This document shows positions 11,138-22,756 of a stretch of DNA of 64,000 nucleotides, piece after piece. How positions within the stretch are numbered: position 1 is the stretch's first letter; each line of letters opens with the position of its first letter. Made by a program: the position numbers and the translations under genes. Origin of the DNA: Tricholomella constricta (taxonomy: Eukaryota; Basidiomycota; Agaricomycetes; Agaricales; Lyophyllaceae); NCBI GenBank assembly GCA_013368375.1, contig JAACJP010000010.1, positions 1-64,000 of the forward strand, in the 5' to 3' direction. The notes under the pieces were generated by a model, which searched no databases, had not been told where the DNA came from, and was given only the letters and a program-made list of their open reading frames with translations.

Positions 11138-12353
11138 CTAAAAATCCTCTTCCGTGGCCAAGGCGGTCGGGTCGGCCGACTCGGGAGTCGGGTCAGCCGG
11201 GATCGCATCCTTGCGTGCCAGTAGCTGCATGATCAACTCATCCAGTTCCTCCGGCATGATGTGGCGCACGTCGAAGCGCAATGGACAGTCACGCCAGAAG
11301 TGCCCCAGTTGTTTGCACCGACGGCACTTGTCGTCGCGAACAGGGCGACCGGTGAATCGATCAATGTCCATAGGGACACCGGGAGAAAGAGCTGGCGCTC
11401 GGGGGGCATGCGCGACATGCGTCGGAGCCGACACACAAGCAGGAGCAACTGGTTGCGCAGAAGGTCGCCAGTGGAGAGCGGGCGCGACTGGGTGCACGGG
11501 GACGAGGGCGGTCGGGCGACTAGCCGACGGGATGGTCGGAGGTGTCCGACGGTGGAAGTCCTCCTCAGTCCTCATGATGAACCTGGGAGCGGGCGATCGC
11601 TAGCCAGTCCTCGATCTTGGAGTCGTTGGGCCGACCCGTGGTGATGCTTCCGAGTCGCTTCGAAAGCTTCGGGTCCATGCCCCGACGGAACTTGAGGACC
11701 AGGTGGTGACCATCCGGGTAGTCGGCCTTGACCCACAGGGCCTTGAACGAGTCTATGTACTCGTCGATGGTGCGCCCGTTCTGGAAATACGCCGTCGACT
11801 CGAGGATGAGCGCGGCGTCGGCGACCTTGTCAAACAGGAAGAACTCCTTCTCGAAGTTCGATACGAAATCGTCCCAGGTCGGGAACGCGCGCTTCACCGA
11901 CCCGCACTGAAAGACGCGACCGACGAAGTCAGCAGCGCGACCGTGTTGCATGAACGACAACACCCAGCTAATTCGGGCGTGGTCGTCGGTGAACTGCCCG
12001 GTGGTCAGCGAGAAGTAGAGCTGACACGCATTCCAGAAGGCACGTCCGCCCGATCGTGCGCCATCGTAGGTGGGCGGAGGCGACGGCCGAATGTGCGATC
12101 CTGATCGCGGAGGGGGGGACGTCGGCGAGGGTTGCGCCGGCGTCGCGGGGGTCGTAGATGCTGCTGGGGAGGCAGCGGAGGGGTTCCCCAAAATGAGGGT
12201 ATCTAAAAGAGAGGAGATGCGGTCCAGGGTGGCCGAGTTGGAGGTTTGGGTGTGGGAGAGAGCCGATATCGTGGTTTCGAGGCTCGCCAGTCGCTCTTCT
12301 GGCGTAAGCGCAGGGGGAGACGATGGCGTGTCAAAATCACCGAATTCGGACAT
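11138..12353 (-). pseudogene. Element B Gag, frameshifted before the zinc knuckle
   Basis: Start at ATG 12353 (MSEFGDFDTPSS), shared with elements C and D. The capsid region (WNACQLYFSL, FVSNFEKEFFLF, KFRRGMDPKLSKRLGS) is intact to about 11582, where two bases present in C and D are missing. The CCHC knuckle CRRCKQLGHFWRDC follows in a shifted frame (11575-11138), ending EEDF at a TAG next to a T5 run. Confidence 0.8.
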
Positions 12354-12467
12354 CTCGAGACGGGGCTGGGGCGATGATCGGAGCGGGCGCGTGTTGGACG
12401 GGTTGCGTGTAGCAGACACGTGTTTCAACGCGGAAGCTTGATCGGTCGGCCTCGCCGGGTCTTAGGT

Positions 12468-12479
12468 TTAGTCTATTCT
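12468..12479 (-). other. Element B primer-binding site (self-primer type)
   Basis: Minus-strand AGAATAGACTAA, 2 nt from the LTR, is perfectly complementary to LTR bases 12598-12609. See the covariation finding. Confidence 0.7.
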
Positions 12480-12481
12480 GC

Positions 12482-12950
12482 TGTTAGGGCGACCTCACGA
12501 GCAGAGCTGAGTCGTACTGGCAGAGGGGAATCCGAAGTTATATTAAGTACAGTGAGGAATGTAAAGAGGGGCTTACCTGGCAGAGGGGAATCCGAAGAGA
12601 ATAGACTAAGGATCCCCAATGCCAGTGGGCCGACTATATACGAGTACTGTACATAATAATCAAGGAATGGTCTGCGGCGCGTGTATGGACACGTTCCCGA
12701 CGCTGTCCGATCCTCGTGGCTCAGGGTACGGGCACGAGTTGGGACAGCCGACGTCGGGATGTCGGGTGGTCGGGATCGGCGTCGGGCGCGCGCAGGGAGA
12801 GATGGGAACGACAGGAAGTGTGTAAGTATATACACCGACGCTTGGGTCGGAGCGTCGGGGGTCGGGATTGCGAACGGTCGGGGGAGCGATCGCATGAGCG
12901 GGGGGACGATCGGTGAGCATCGGAGGGCACGAAAGGGAGTTCCCCTAACA
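12482..12950 (-). repeat. Element B 5' LTR (469 bp)
   Basis: On the minus strand it starts TGTTAGGGGAAC and ends CGCCCTAACA, like both LTRs of element D. It holds a TATATA box, the predicted transcript start TTAGTCTATTCT (12609-12598) and two copies of a 21-bp motif 60 bp apart. The paired 3' LTR is outside the window. Confidence 0.85.
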
Positions 12951-12983
12951 GGCGCCGGAAAAGTGAGGAAAGGTCACTAAAAT

Positions 12984-13640
12984 CTATCCCTTCATCTGGT
13001 GGTCCAGAAGTTCCTCGTCTCCCCAGAAAGTGAAGTGATCGACCTTCCGGTTATGAAGGAGAAAAACCCGGCGCCGAAAGAAAGGCACGAGAGTTTCATG
13101 AAGAGCGATACAGATAAAGAGGTCGACTGTGCGCTGATTATTACCAAAATGAACATGCAAACGCTGAATGCGATGGTGAAGACTGGAATTTGTATGATCC
13201 TGAGGCACCGGCGGGACATGTCCGTATGATCTGCAGGCGTCATCGGTACTTCTTCCAATGGCATGAAGAAATGGCACACGCACGATAGATGTCAATGTCG
13301 TACACTCCGTCATTGTACCCGACAAAGCAGACGTTTTGCAACTCGCTGCGAGGAACAACATCCGGAATTCTCATCAATTCTTCATTACGGAAACACCACT
13401 GTTCCATATCCGTGAATAACATCTCAAATAGGAGTAATTTTGGACACTTACATATGCACCGGAGAACAAGTAATTTGAGATAACTAGAGACGAGCCGGCC
13501 GGGATTGAAACGGTGCACGTGTCGATGAGCGGCATTGTCGGGTAAGCCCTGAGTAGCAGTCGTAGACGCATCACTTGCTCCGCTTCATGTTCTTGGGTTG
13601 CAGCGGGAATCGCCATAACGGGTGCCGGGATAGCGGGGAC
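12984..13640 (-). pseudogene. Degenerate F-box/LRR-like remnant (tentative)
   Basis: Short minus-strand coding-like pieces in different frames (for example MPLIDTCTVSIPAGSS, then PKLLLFEMLFTDMEQW and RIPDVVPRSELQNV) read like the leucine-rich part of fungal F-box proteins that score substrates for ubiquitination, but no continuous frame or F-box motif is visible. The piece sits directly beside the LTR of element B. It could equally be an unrelated decayed gene. Confidence 0.3.
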
Positions 13641-13914
13641 GGGCGTCGCGATTGACGTTTGGCGATCCTGGTGGGCGACCAGGCAGTACTGTCATAACTT
13701 TGCAAAAACAAACTGACACCATCAGTTAAAGTGTTTTGCAAACGGGACAGTGATTCACTGATGACGCTCATTTTGCAAAACACCGCAGTTGACCGGTTAC
13801 AACCGTGCCAACCGTTTTTTGATACCCGGCAGGACCGGTTGGACCGATTTGGGCTTGCCACGCGGGTAGCTTCTGGCCATTGTTGCGAATAGCCTGCTGC
13901 CATCCCTCCTCATC

Positions 13915-14140
13915 GTTCCACACGATGCCAAGAGTCATCTTCTCATTGCACGTGCCAGGGAACCCCCATCAACTTTTGATCACCACCGTCAGCATCCACG
14001 GCACTCCCTTGTCGCTGTTCCACACAACGCCAAGGATGATCCCCTTATTGCACGTGAGGAAACTCGCATCAACTTTTTTTGATCATCGTCGTTAGCATTC
14101 AAGGCACTCCTTTGTCGCTGTCGTGCGCAGTGCCAAGTCC
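13915..14140. repeat. 102-bp tandem repeat, about 2.2 units
   Basis: Units start at 13915 (GTTCCACACGATGCC), 14017 (GTTCCACACAACGCC) and a partial third near 14119. Each contains TTGCACGTG, CATCAACTTTT and GGCACTCC. Around it (13641-13914, 14141-14637) I see no gene, only a 12-bp inverted repeat (13731-13742 and 13772-13783, GTGTTTTGCAAA). Confidence 0.75.
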
Positions 14141-14637
14141 ACCTTGTTTTCCTATTACCTAAACCAGGACTTAGAAAATATTTGTCTCGCTCCAACTTTT
14201 CCTAGATTTCAATGTAAGACCCGCCTGCTTTCAATGTCGCCTGTGTTATAGAAAGGTATGTGTTTTATTCTCATCATATATTTTGAAAGTGTCTTTCTCC
14301 CATGGAGGTCGTCGTATTTTTACCTAGATGCTCTCAATCTGTTCGCGATTTGTTCGTAACTGTTCACAACCCAGCCATGACCAAACTAGAACTTCGTCAC
14401 GCTGGTATTTTTACCTAAGTGTTCGCCAACAAAGCTTACATCCACCTGCCCTTCAAGTGCACGGCTTATAAGGAGTCGAGAATTGATAAAATAGCATCAT
14501 TTTTAGAACTACATACACTAACCCCACACGTTTACTTCTGGCATCTAAATGGGTGTCACATTGGTAAGAGCGAACTCGACGAGAATGAGTACATACTGTT
14601 TTTTGGTGATTTTTGGAGGGGGTGGAGTACGGTCTGC

Positions 14638-17022
14638 TCAGGCTGGGGGCTGAATCGTTCGTCGAGGACGTGACATGCGCTCCTCCACCACAGTTGCCTT
14701 GCGCTTCGATCCCGACGAGGAGGTCATGTCCTTCCCAATCTCTTCTGCCCTCTTCGCTGCCGCCTCCTTCTTTTTCTGCTCTGCAGCAAGCTTCTTCTTC
14801 GCCATGGTTTCCGCCCGTTTTTGATTTGCTTCCTGTCGTTTTTTAAGGGCACAGTCGCTCGCGTTCTTGTCCGTTGGCGTAACACCGTCCCGGAGCTCGG
14901 GTGTTACCTGATTTGCTGAGTTTGGAATTACATAGTCCGAGGGTGACGACGCTGTGCCGTTCGCAATGAGCAGCTGATCGGGCGATGGCATTAGGAGCGA
15001 TGTGCTGGCGGAAGATGGCACGAAGCCTGGCACAGAGGCCGCGACTTTCGCCGAAAGGGGTTCAGGCGCCTGGGTGGAAAGGGGTTCAGGCGGGGTGGAG
15101 GCGGGGGCTGCAGTTGTGTTTGTAGCGTTCGGGAATGTGTGGAGCGGATTCATAATCGGGACGGGCTGCCAGAATGGGTTGGTGATCAGAGCGGGCTGCC
15201 AGACACCGGTCGAGGAAAGCTGGGGCTGGGACGCAGTCGTTGAGGGCGGAGCTGCAACCATGGAGGGTAGAGTGCTCGCATTCGAGGAATGCAGGGACTG
15301 GGATATCGGTGCTGAGGTTGTAGCGCTGGGCAATGGGACAGGGTGCTGAGAAGCGGAGGAAAGCGGGGTAGTCGTAGTCGTAGGCTGCAACTCGCCGGCT
15401 GCGGCGGGTGGCAAGGCTGTCACATTCAGAAATGGGATGGTCGGGGCCAGTATTGCAGGTGCTGGAATGGAGGCTGTAGCTTCTCGAGTTGCGATAGGGA
15501 GGGGGAAGGCGACAGTATTTGTAGGAGGAATTGGGGATGGGGCGGTTGAAATTAGTGCTGAGGTCTCAGTGGTTGATGATCCACTGCTCGCGTTGGCGAA
15601 ATCAACCCCGTTTCGCCAACGCGAGCAGTGGATCATCAACCACTGCTCCAAATTCAGCCTCCCAGTCTGCTAAAATACTACTGTAGTCATCTAAGCTGAA
15701 GTCGCCGGTCGCAGAGGGATCAGCACAGCCGTAATCGGAAGAGTCGAGCTGCATGGCGGTATCGAGGTTGGAACCAGGGGGGTCAGTGCTGCTGGTCGCA
15801 GAGGGATCAGCACAGCCGTAATCGGAAGAGTCGAGCTGTGTGGGGGTATCGAGGTTGGAACCAGAGGGCTCAGTGCTGCCGCGATCAGATGGTTCAAACG
15901 CTGTAAGGGAATATAAATCCAGATGAAGGGGGCTTGCTGAGGTCGTCTTCCGGCTCTTCTTCACAGAGGAATGGAGTTTGCGGGACATCCTCACATCATG
16001 CGCTTTATGTCAAAACTCAGCATACGGAAACTGTTGCTGGAAGGTTTGACTTACAAAAGATTGCCTTTACATGGTTGAGAAATGGCTTCTCTACTTGGTC
16101 ACGATACCCCGCGTGTGCTTGCTGAAACGTGTTCCCAGCAATTGAAGTAGGACCAAAGTACTGCCTAAATCGAGCGATTAGTTAGTTCACGAAGTCAAGT
16201 AAAACGAACGACGAGCTCACTCAATGCTAGCAATGTCGCCGTTTGCGATTGGATTGGGTCCAGCAGCAATGAGATGGATGACCCAACCGGTGGCCTCGGC
16301 GGCCACCTGAAGAAAGTCGTTCACGGCAGTCGGGAATTGTTGAATGGCGCTGTTAAACAAGAGCAACTAGAATCAACAAATGCAATCTGCGATCAAAATA
16401 GAACGCACTCGTGGTATTGATCGGCTGAGCGCTCCGTCGTGCTATCAGACTCGAGGGCATCCTCCACTGCCTCCAGCTTCATCTTTCTGGCCTCCTCGAT
16501 GTATTCCTTGAGCTCCTCCAGTACTTCAGGCCCCTCGGTTTCTAACATCTGTCGAGGAACATCTTTGATGATCTCAAGGCGCGTCTTCCTATCAATTATG
16601 CCAGCCTCCGTGATAGCCTTTCGTATAGCAGCCTGTGTCTTTTCGGAGTACAAACGCTGATATGCTTCAATAAGCCGTGGTACACGTGCGGGTTTCTTTG
16701 CCTTTTTGCTGAATATAGCATTGGTCGACACCTTTCCGCGTTTATGCGGCTTCGCGTTCCAGGAGAACCATCGCTTGAGCTGCTGTAAGTTAAGTCAGTA
16801 CGTGGGCTACTGTTCTTCCCAAGAGTGACTGACCTCTTTTCGTTTGCTGACAGTGATCTCTTCGCCATCTTCGTCCACCAAGCTGGGCCATTTCCTGAAC
16901 CAGTTCTCTGAAAGAACTTGGTGGAAGCACTCCGTCGTCGAGCTGGCCTGAGCCTCGATAAACTCGGGGATTTGTGTCTGTAACCATTCGACTTGGTTCT
17001 TGCTGGTCCATCGTTTGGGCAT
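14638..17022 (-). CDS. Multi-exon gene with homeodomain-like N-terminus; Agaricomycetes-expanded family, possibly decayed
   Basis: Start ATG 17022 (MPKRWTSKNQVEWL). Exon 1 and exon 2 (about 16786-16400) encode a basic region with RWFSWNAKPHKRG, resembling the recognition helix of a homeodomain-like fold, followed by a charged helical stretch (RLIEAYQRLYSEKTQ, VLEELKEYIEEARKMK). A middle exon holds FPTAVNDFLQVAAEATGW. The C-terminal part (15994-14638) is Ser/Thr/Pro-rich and ends with a Lys/Ala coiled-coil stretch (KKKLAAEQKKKEAAAKR) and an Arg-rich tail, TGA at 14638. In-frame TGA at 16012-16010 and the frame change at the 15567-15645 palindrome suggest pseudogenisation unless splicing removes them. 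I recall this architecture as a recurrent unnamed family; nuclear role is an inference. Confidence 0.55.
15567..15645. repeat. Perfect 35-bp inverted repeat with 9-nt loop
   Basis: Left arm 15567-15601, right arm 15611-15645, spacer 15602-15610 (TCAACCCCG). Every arm base pairs. On the minus strand both arms are open in the frames used on either side (VVDDPLLALAK and ANASSGSSTTE), and the spacer carries the TGA that ends the upstream frame. Confidence 0.98.
15707..15880 (-). repeat. Two tandem 87-bp units (29 codons) in the minus-strand gene
   Basis: Units 15707-15793 and 15794-15880 encode two repeats with core SSDYGCADPSAT. Length is a multiple of three, so the frame is kept. Confidence 0.9.
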
Positions 17023-17485
17023 TATGGCAGCCACAGTACCGACCAAAATTTAGATAGTATGATTTATTATGAGGCGCGCTAATGCTTGGCCAATTTCGAA
17101 TTTGCGATACACGATCGCAACATTCAATGTTTTTCTCCCGCCACACAATCCACAGAAAGTCATAGCAATTCTTGTGCTCATCCTTCGGCCGGTACATCCT
17201 CTAGTCTCTAGTCCTTTCCTTCACGCTGACACGCCATAAACTCATACTGATTTCCATGACTGTTTGCAGGGAAAGGCCCAATTCCTCGCCATATGGCTAT
17301 CCTGAGCCATCGGAAGAATCTATCATAGCCGACGATCTGGTCGATCCGAACCCAATATCCATCAGACGTATATAGTATCCAGGTACGTGCCACAGTCCAT
17401 GTGAATACCCAGAATTTGATTAAAGGCTGACCGATCACACAGAGACTCGAAACACCACGTACCACCCACCTTCCACACCTTTCCT

Positions 17486-18220
17486 ATGTCCAAGCAGCCT
17501 CTCGATTCCGACCATCTCCTCTTCGGTGCTGGCGGTGAGCGTAGGCGCCATGCACATGCCGTGGCAGAGTCTATCGCACTTTGCTCGTCCTCACTGAACA
17601 CGGCGCAGACTGCGCTCAACACTGCCCAAGCTGGTACGTGTTATTTGTACGGAATGAAATTCTGATCGATATATGTTCGTCAGCCCTTCAGCGCATCGAG
17701 CTTCGACTTTCATTGGAGCAAGGCACCAGCACCAATGCCACCCGCCAAGGTATGTGTTCGACTCCTCGCGCCATCCGATCGATTAATTGCAACGCTTTAA
17801 AGCGGCTACTTCCTCAGCCCAGAGCTCGGGTGTGTCAGACCTCGCATCAGAATGGGATTCGCCATCGTCCCGCCCTTCAACCCCTCGTGGTATGCTCCCA
17901 TCTATTGTCTGACCACCAAGCTGATTCAAATCTCAGATGAAACCTGCGAGACCGCAAAATGGTATACTGTAATCGTTGGCCGAAATCCTGGTGTTTTCTG
18001 TGGACCGTAAGTATCTCGTTCAAATCTTATATCACCTTTCCTCGCTCACCTGCTCGACACCAGGGCTGGAGTAACTGAAAACATGATCGGCATTCCGGGA
18101 GGCAATCCCATCCGGTTTTCGACTGAAGAGCTTGCACGCGAGGCCTACGCGAAGGCACTGAACGAGGGACTTGTGCAAAAGGTTGCGATTACTACTACGC
18201 ATACTGTCCTGACTGTCTAG
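17486..18220 (+). CDS. Viroplasmin / RNase H1 N-terminal-like domain protein (175 aa, five exons)
   Basis: ATG 17486. Exons by splice signals and frame: 17486-17633, 17684-17749, 17803-17889, 17937-18006, 18064-18220; introns 47-57 nt with GTACGT/GTATGT/GTAAGT donors. First half: low-complexity Ser/Ala/Gln/Thr. Second half: the small hybrid-binding fold called caulimovirus viroplasmin or RNase H1 N-terminal domain, with WYTVIVGRNPGVFCG, GIPGGNPIRF and a trailing EELAREAYAKAL helix. In RNase H1 this domain binds RNA/DNA hybrids; stand-alone versions are frequent in Agaricomycetes and their role is unknown. No stop or frameshift. The TAG (18218-18220) abuts the stop of the convergent neighbour. 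Confidence 0.75.
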
Positions 18221-19239
18221 CTAGTGCATCCTAGTAATGAGATTTATGCTACTGGTATCAATGAGACTAGACTTGAGGTCCAACACCGTAATTCCTCTAA
18301 CGAGCACCTCGACGAGCTCAACCTCCTGCCTCCACATCTCCCTCAATTTCCACATCTCCAACGGCAGTTGCCCTTCCATTAATCGCATTCGCGCCAGCAG
18401 ATCTCGTCCCTCGTTTGCATGTTCCCAAACAGCTGTGAGCCACTTGTCCGTCGTGTCCGTCTTCCACGCACGATCCCAACTTGCGTCGAGAGCCGAAGCC
18501 CAGCCCTGTGAGCCTCCGTACGCATCTCTCCATACGTGAATCTCGGCCGCCAAGTCTTGAAAATTATCGTAGTGTGAATCATCCGATTTGTCCGTGTCAC
18601 CGTCGGGGTCCGCAAGGTTGTCCGGGGCATCCAAATTACCAAACGAAATATTCAGCTTCGGTGGTACCTTGCACTGCACCACCGATGCACCCATACGATT
18701 ACTGGTTGCTTTATCGGCAAAGACATCCGGATCGAAGTCGTAGTCGTAGCCAATGAAGTCGGAAGGGAAGTGTGATTCGCGCGGCATCGACCTGGTCTAC
18801 GTTAGAGTCGGGTGAAGAAGACCTAGTGCACGGAGTGTTCAGTAATTGTCAGTGGATTCGTTGTAATAAAAATACCTTTCGTTTTCCCGTCTTCGAAGGT
18901 GATTAAGAATAATAAATGGGATGTCAATGACGAAAGAGAATCAAGGATGCGTACTTTTCATCTTCGAGTTGACGTCTCTTCTTTGTCTTCCGCTGCTCAG
19001 CCTCAGATAATTTTCTGGCAGGGCATGAGTTCTTCGATCAATGACGCTCGTTACAAATTCAGTACACACCTTCGTGCTCGTAGTTTTGCCATCCGTACTC
19101 TGGCCGCCTCCCGACATTGCTCTATGTTCCTGGAAGCCATTGAGCATTCATTTATACATATAGAATAAACGATTGCGCACCTTCGATAGTATCTCTGATG
19201 TTTGTTTAGTCCGGCATCGGCATCTTCACTATCTGACAT
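18221..19239 (-). CDS. Basic-region (RMAKLRARR) protein, Agaricomycetes-type family
   Basis: ATG 19239. Exons inferred: 19239-19181, 19129-19070, 19014 to about 18953, a 15-nt micro-exon near 18888-18874, then a last exon from about 18796 to TAG 18221-18223. The N-terminal half is a basic helix with HQRYYRRNIEQCREAAR and VRMAKLRARRKLSEAEQRK, the pattern of a bZIP/HMG-like family found in numerous copies in mushroom genomes; DNA binding is inferred from charge only. The C-terminal part is acidic, then Trp-rich (WRDAYGGSQGWASALD). The micro-exon is the weakest part of the model. It converges on the viroplasmin-like gene with zero bases between stop codons. Confidence 0.6.
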
Positions 19240-19769
19240 GGCTTTTCTGGGATGGTAGTGGACAAAAGGGAAGTTTGAAGTCTACGAGCGTGTAAATGAC
19301 GCGCTGATGCCGCTTAAATCAAGGTCAATTTCTCTCCATACATATGGGCACACACCTATGCCAAAAACGCAACGTCAACGTGTTCCTAAGTGTATGAAGA
19401 TCAGTCTGACCGAATACTGAACCTTCCCGTTGCGAAGAAACATACAATGAACGAATATGAGAAATGTTTGTTACTCGGTTGGCAACCTGTTCGGTACCGT
19501 TCTCCACTCGTGTCGGTTAGATTGCAGTGGCATCTGATGGAGTTTCCCGATCAGGATACTCAAACCTATTCACCCAACAAAACGTTCGCAACACGTAAGC
19601 TCCAAACACGTGAACGGCAATTGCCGGCGGGACGTCGGCACCACCATTTCTATTTTTAGACTGTGGCGGCCCTAAACAAACGCGTTGTATATAACCAGCC
19701 GCAACATTTGCTAACACTTTTCTTCCCCCCTGTCATTACACTCTCATCTGTCGTTGTACTAGATAAATG
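19240..19769. other. Intergenic stretch without a recognised gene
   Basis: Nothing coding recognised. At 19581-19614 lies a 34-bp sequence (AACGTTCGCAACACGTAAGC then TCCAAACACGTGAA) that recurs in direct orientation at 23210-23244, so one copy sits near each edge of the inverted CxC2-TET block. Confidence 0.6.
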
Positions 19770-20640
19770 AAGTGGAGCTGCGCCGTCTGACAGTTGCAAA
19801 AATCCAGCGCCACCTCATGAATTCCGTTGACGTGCACGACAACGAAGTCGTTGGCAAAGGCAGGCTTTGGGTTGGAGCACGCCTTGCCGACTCTGTGACC
19901 AAGCTGAATGCGTAGTCCAAGCGACTTGAGGGATGTCTTCTTGAAGAAGCTGCCGTTCCAGGCCTGGATGAGGCGTTGTCAGGTTGTGAATTCGTGCGAA
20001 AAAAGGAGCCCTCACCTTCAGCCGATGCAGGCTATTTCGGCGGTGTGCAGCCAAGGTGCACTCATGACACAACAGCTGCCCACCTTCGCAATCCTCACAC
20101 CGGTATTTCGGCTCTCCAGCACCACACTCTGGACAAAGCTGATCAAGGTGTTCGCCCCTTCCATCCCATCGAATATCTTCCGCGACAAACATATCGCGAT
20201 CTGGGATCTAGCACATCAGTGGATTGTCCTGTCGTTAAAAAATATAGTTAGCAACTAGAAGTTGTTCAATAGAAAGTAGGACTCACAGCTCTTCGCCGGG
20301 CGCGTGGTGCTACAACAGTGTCTTCGAGATGATCAAGGTACGCTGGATCGACCCACTGAGCATCGCTGGGAGCAGAAACGTTGGTCGGTTCGTAATCTGA
20401 GATCGACGGCTCGACCACAGAGCTCAGAGGAGGGCCCGGCTGTTTGCTGGGGGACACACAGACGGGGTGATAACTGGTCGAGGAGCCAAGGTTTCCGCTT
20501 GGGAGAGTGTGGTAGCGTGTGAGGGGAATATGAATGGGACGCGGGGGAGGAGTCTCAGCGCGGTTAAATTCGGGTAAAGCATGAGCGCGAAGCTGAAGAT
20601 TTTGATTTTTTTTCTTCGAACGTCTCTTTGTTGACATGTT
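19770..20640 (-). pseudogene. N-terminal half of a KDZ transposase: CxC2-like cysteine cluster
   Basis: Read on the minus strand: exon 1 20640-20287 (basic start, then WVDPAYLDHLED and APRARRRA, typical of this family), exon 2 20228-20016, exon 3 from 19963. The cysteine cluster CPECG, CEDCEGGQLLCHEC and AAHRR is complete, followed by WNGSFFKKTSLK, IQLGH and FVVVHVNGIHE through DFCNCQTAQ. Homology stops there, at about 19770, exactly where the KDZ core should begin; that core is on the plus strand from 23308. An in-frame TAG at 20210-20208 replaces the Trp expected in the family. In KDZ transposons this module precedes the RNase H-fold transposase and is thought to bind DNA or protein. Confidence 0.8.
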
Positions 20641-20920
20641 GATCACCTACGCCTCTGAAGTTCAGCAAAAATTGGTGTCACTCCAGTGCAATGCAGAATG
20701 TACTTACAACATTGGGCAGAAATCATTCATCGACCGAAGGCAGTGCCCCAGAGTCTTGGAACACCGCACAAGTGAATCCGGCGGAATCGGTTGTGTTGAG
20801 GTTGACATGTGAACCACCTAGAATAACACATGTTGGCGCAAGATACAGGGCAGAAGATCGTCGGCAAGAAACGTGCATTGGAAATTAGCTATGGCAATCA
20901 GTAAATACATCACGCCCAAA

Positions 20921-22629
20921 TTAAGAAGCGCCCGCTGATATGTCGCGCCGATCCCTCTCCAGATTTTCAACCAGGGAGAATGGCTGGAGGCCCTCCTTCG
21001 TCCGCTCTGCATCGTCACCGTCAAACTTGCGTTTCAAGGTGTGGCCCACCTTGGTCTTGCTCAGCGATCGAGCGGTTCGTCCGCCATATTTGACCCATCG
21101 AAAAAGGCCTCCGGCACAGTATTGGCTGATGGACACCCTGCCCTCACCCTTCTGAATAGGGGTATTACCATGGCGAAGGATGCTCGAGGGAATCAGAATG
21201 GTGGCGCCTGGTGGAAATTCGATCACGAGGCCAAGATCGAACAAAATCAAATGGCCGCCTTTCTTCGGGTCGAAAGAGCCGCCAGAAGTGAGCGCGCACA
21301 TGCCATACGCGACGTTGCCGGGATCGGTGTGGTCAAGCGTGACACTTTCGGGGCCCATGTTGAAGCTGGCGGCCAGGAAAATGCTGTTCGAGAAATTGAC
21401 GCGAAGGTCTTTCTCCATGGCGTGTAATTGTGCTAAGTTCGACGCATAGTGCTTGTATAGCTTCGGTGCATAGAAAGCGAATGCACCTGTCAATCATTTT
21501 TGTAAGTAAGTCATCTAAAGTACAGGAAGGAACACACTAGATTGAAACCCTGCAATCCGTCGGATATTTGGATCATCCAACAAGGAATCAAGGAGCTCGC
21601 GCCTGTCCTTGGGATGCACGAGGTTACCGGGTTTCTGGTGGATACGCGCTTAGTGGTAGATTAAGGTACTGATGTGCACAAACTTACCACTTGCCCTCCT
21701 CCATGTGATACACCAGTCGCCAATGCAACAAAGTGGCCTCGGCGATGGTCCACTTGCGTCGTGTCGAAGAGTCCGTGCTGTTCGCCCTGAAGGCGAGCAT
21801 TCGTCATTGACTTCTCGGCCGCTGACACCACCGATGCCCAGGATGGATCGCTGGGAGTACCAGCTAGAATGACGATTGCACGGCCATCCTTGTCTGTGAT
21901 GGCATGCGGTGTGCTTTCATGGTCAGAAGTCAGTCAGTGGTGAAAGATGATGTCGGCGCATAGATACTCACCGCCCGTCCCATGGAAAAACCTGAAGCCC
22001 TTCCTTCTGAGCCTCCTCGAGAGTCCACGGAGTTTTCTTGAGCGACTCGAGGCGAGAGCCCACCCACCGCCCAGATGCAGCCGGGAGGCTGGTTGAGTCA
22101 TGCAAGGTGCGCAGGAAGGGAAGGCCCACAGCGTTCAACCTTGGCGTACCGCGAGGGACGTAGTCCTTGGGGTGCATGGCTCTTTGAGCCTTGCGTTGCA
22201 CGCTGCGCCGAGCCTTCGACCGGGATTTGTTGCGGGGGTTCTCAATACCGTTGCCTTCGCTTGCTGAGAATGCGCTGGGGTCAGCAGCCGTCGGCATTGA
22301 GGAATTATTCAGCGGAGAGGTCATCTGGCTAGCAGAGGAGCTTACGGCACAAGCCACCGTGGAGCGTGCTGCCAGAGAATGGTTCGGTGAGGAGGGGCAC
22401 TTGACGAAGGCGCGACCCGTTGGCATTGGCACCACAGGGCGGGGTGTAGTCCTGGCAGGGCGGGGTGTGGTCCCAGGAGAGGATGAGGGCTGCATACCTT
22501 CTATACCTTCTTCATCCCCCTCGCCCTCATCCCCCTCGCCCTCAACGGTGTGCTCGTGCTCAGACTGCGCCTTGATCGCCATGGATAAAAGGGATTGAAT
22601 ACATATGGGGGTTTCCACGTTGACGAGTC
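20921..22629 (-). CDS. Fungal TET/JBP-like 2-oxoglutarate/Fe(II) dioxygenase
   Basis: Exons on the minus strand: 22629-21972, 21913-21688, 21634-21538, 21486-20921, joined in frame by GT-AG introns; further short 5' exons probably lie in 22700-23240. TET/JBP enzymes oxidise 5-methylcytosine or thymine in DNA. Exon 1: acidic, then Lys/Arg-rich KSRSKARRSVQRKAQRA. Exons 2-3: HAITDKDGRAIVILAG, HRRGHFVALATGVS and NIRRIAGFQS, family-typical. Last exon: double-stranded beta-helix with iron ligands H and D in LDHTDPGN, the distal H in ILRHGNTP and the 2OG-binding R in GEGRVSISQY, then GGLFRWVKYG. All four catalytic residues are present and there is no stop or frameshift in the main exons. It lies between the two halves of a KDZ transposase, the partner with which fungal TET/JBP families are known to have expanded. 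Confidence 0.8.
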
Positions 22630-22756
22630 CTGGAGAGAATGAAGAGAAAACGGCGCCAGAGCGCGTCTAGAAATACGGTACATTAACCCAATAGGAAGTG
22701 AGATTATCAGTACGTACGGTTCGTTCCATAGCAGGGAGGTTGGAGGACAGGAGTGC

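Larger units (their letters stand above)
10672..12950 (-). mobile_element. Element B: 5' part of a Ty3/gypsy element (D-type), interrupted by A
   Basis: Read on the minus strand: 5' LTR 12950-12482, self-primer site, Gag, zinc knuckle, start of protease. Homology to element D stops in the protease at 10672, where element A begins. The remaining 3' part should lie left of element A, outside the window. Gag has a 2-base deletion near 11582 and Pol a 1-base deletion near 11091 (five instead of six C in a run), so this copy is dead. Confidence 0.85.

Noticed and set aside
13731..13783. 12-bp inverted repeat GTGTTTTGCAAA
   Set aside because: Short, in AT-rich non-coding sequence, no neighbouring target duplication; not enough for a MITE call.
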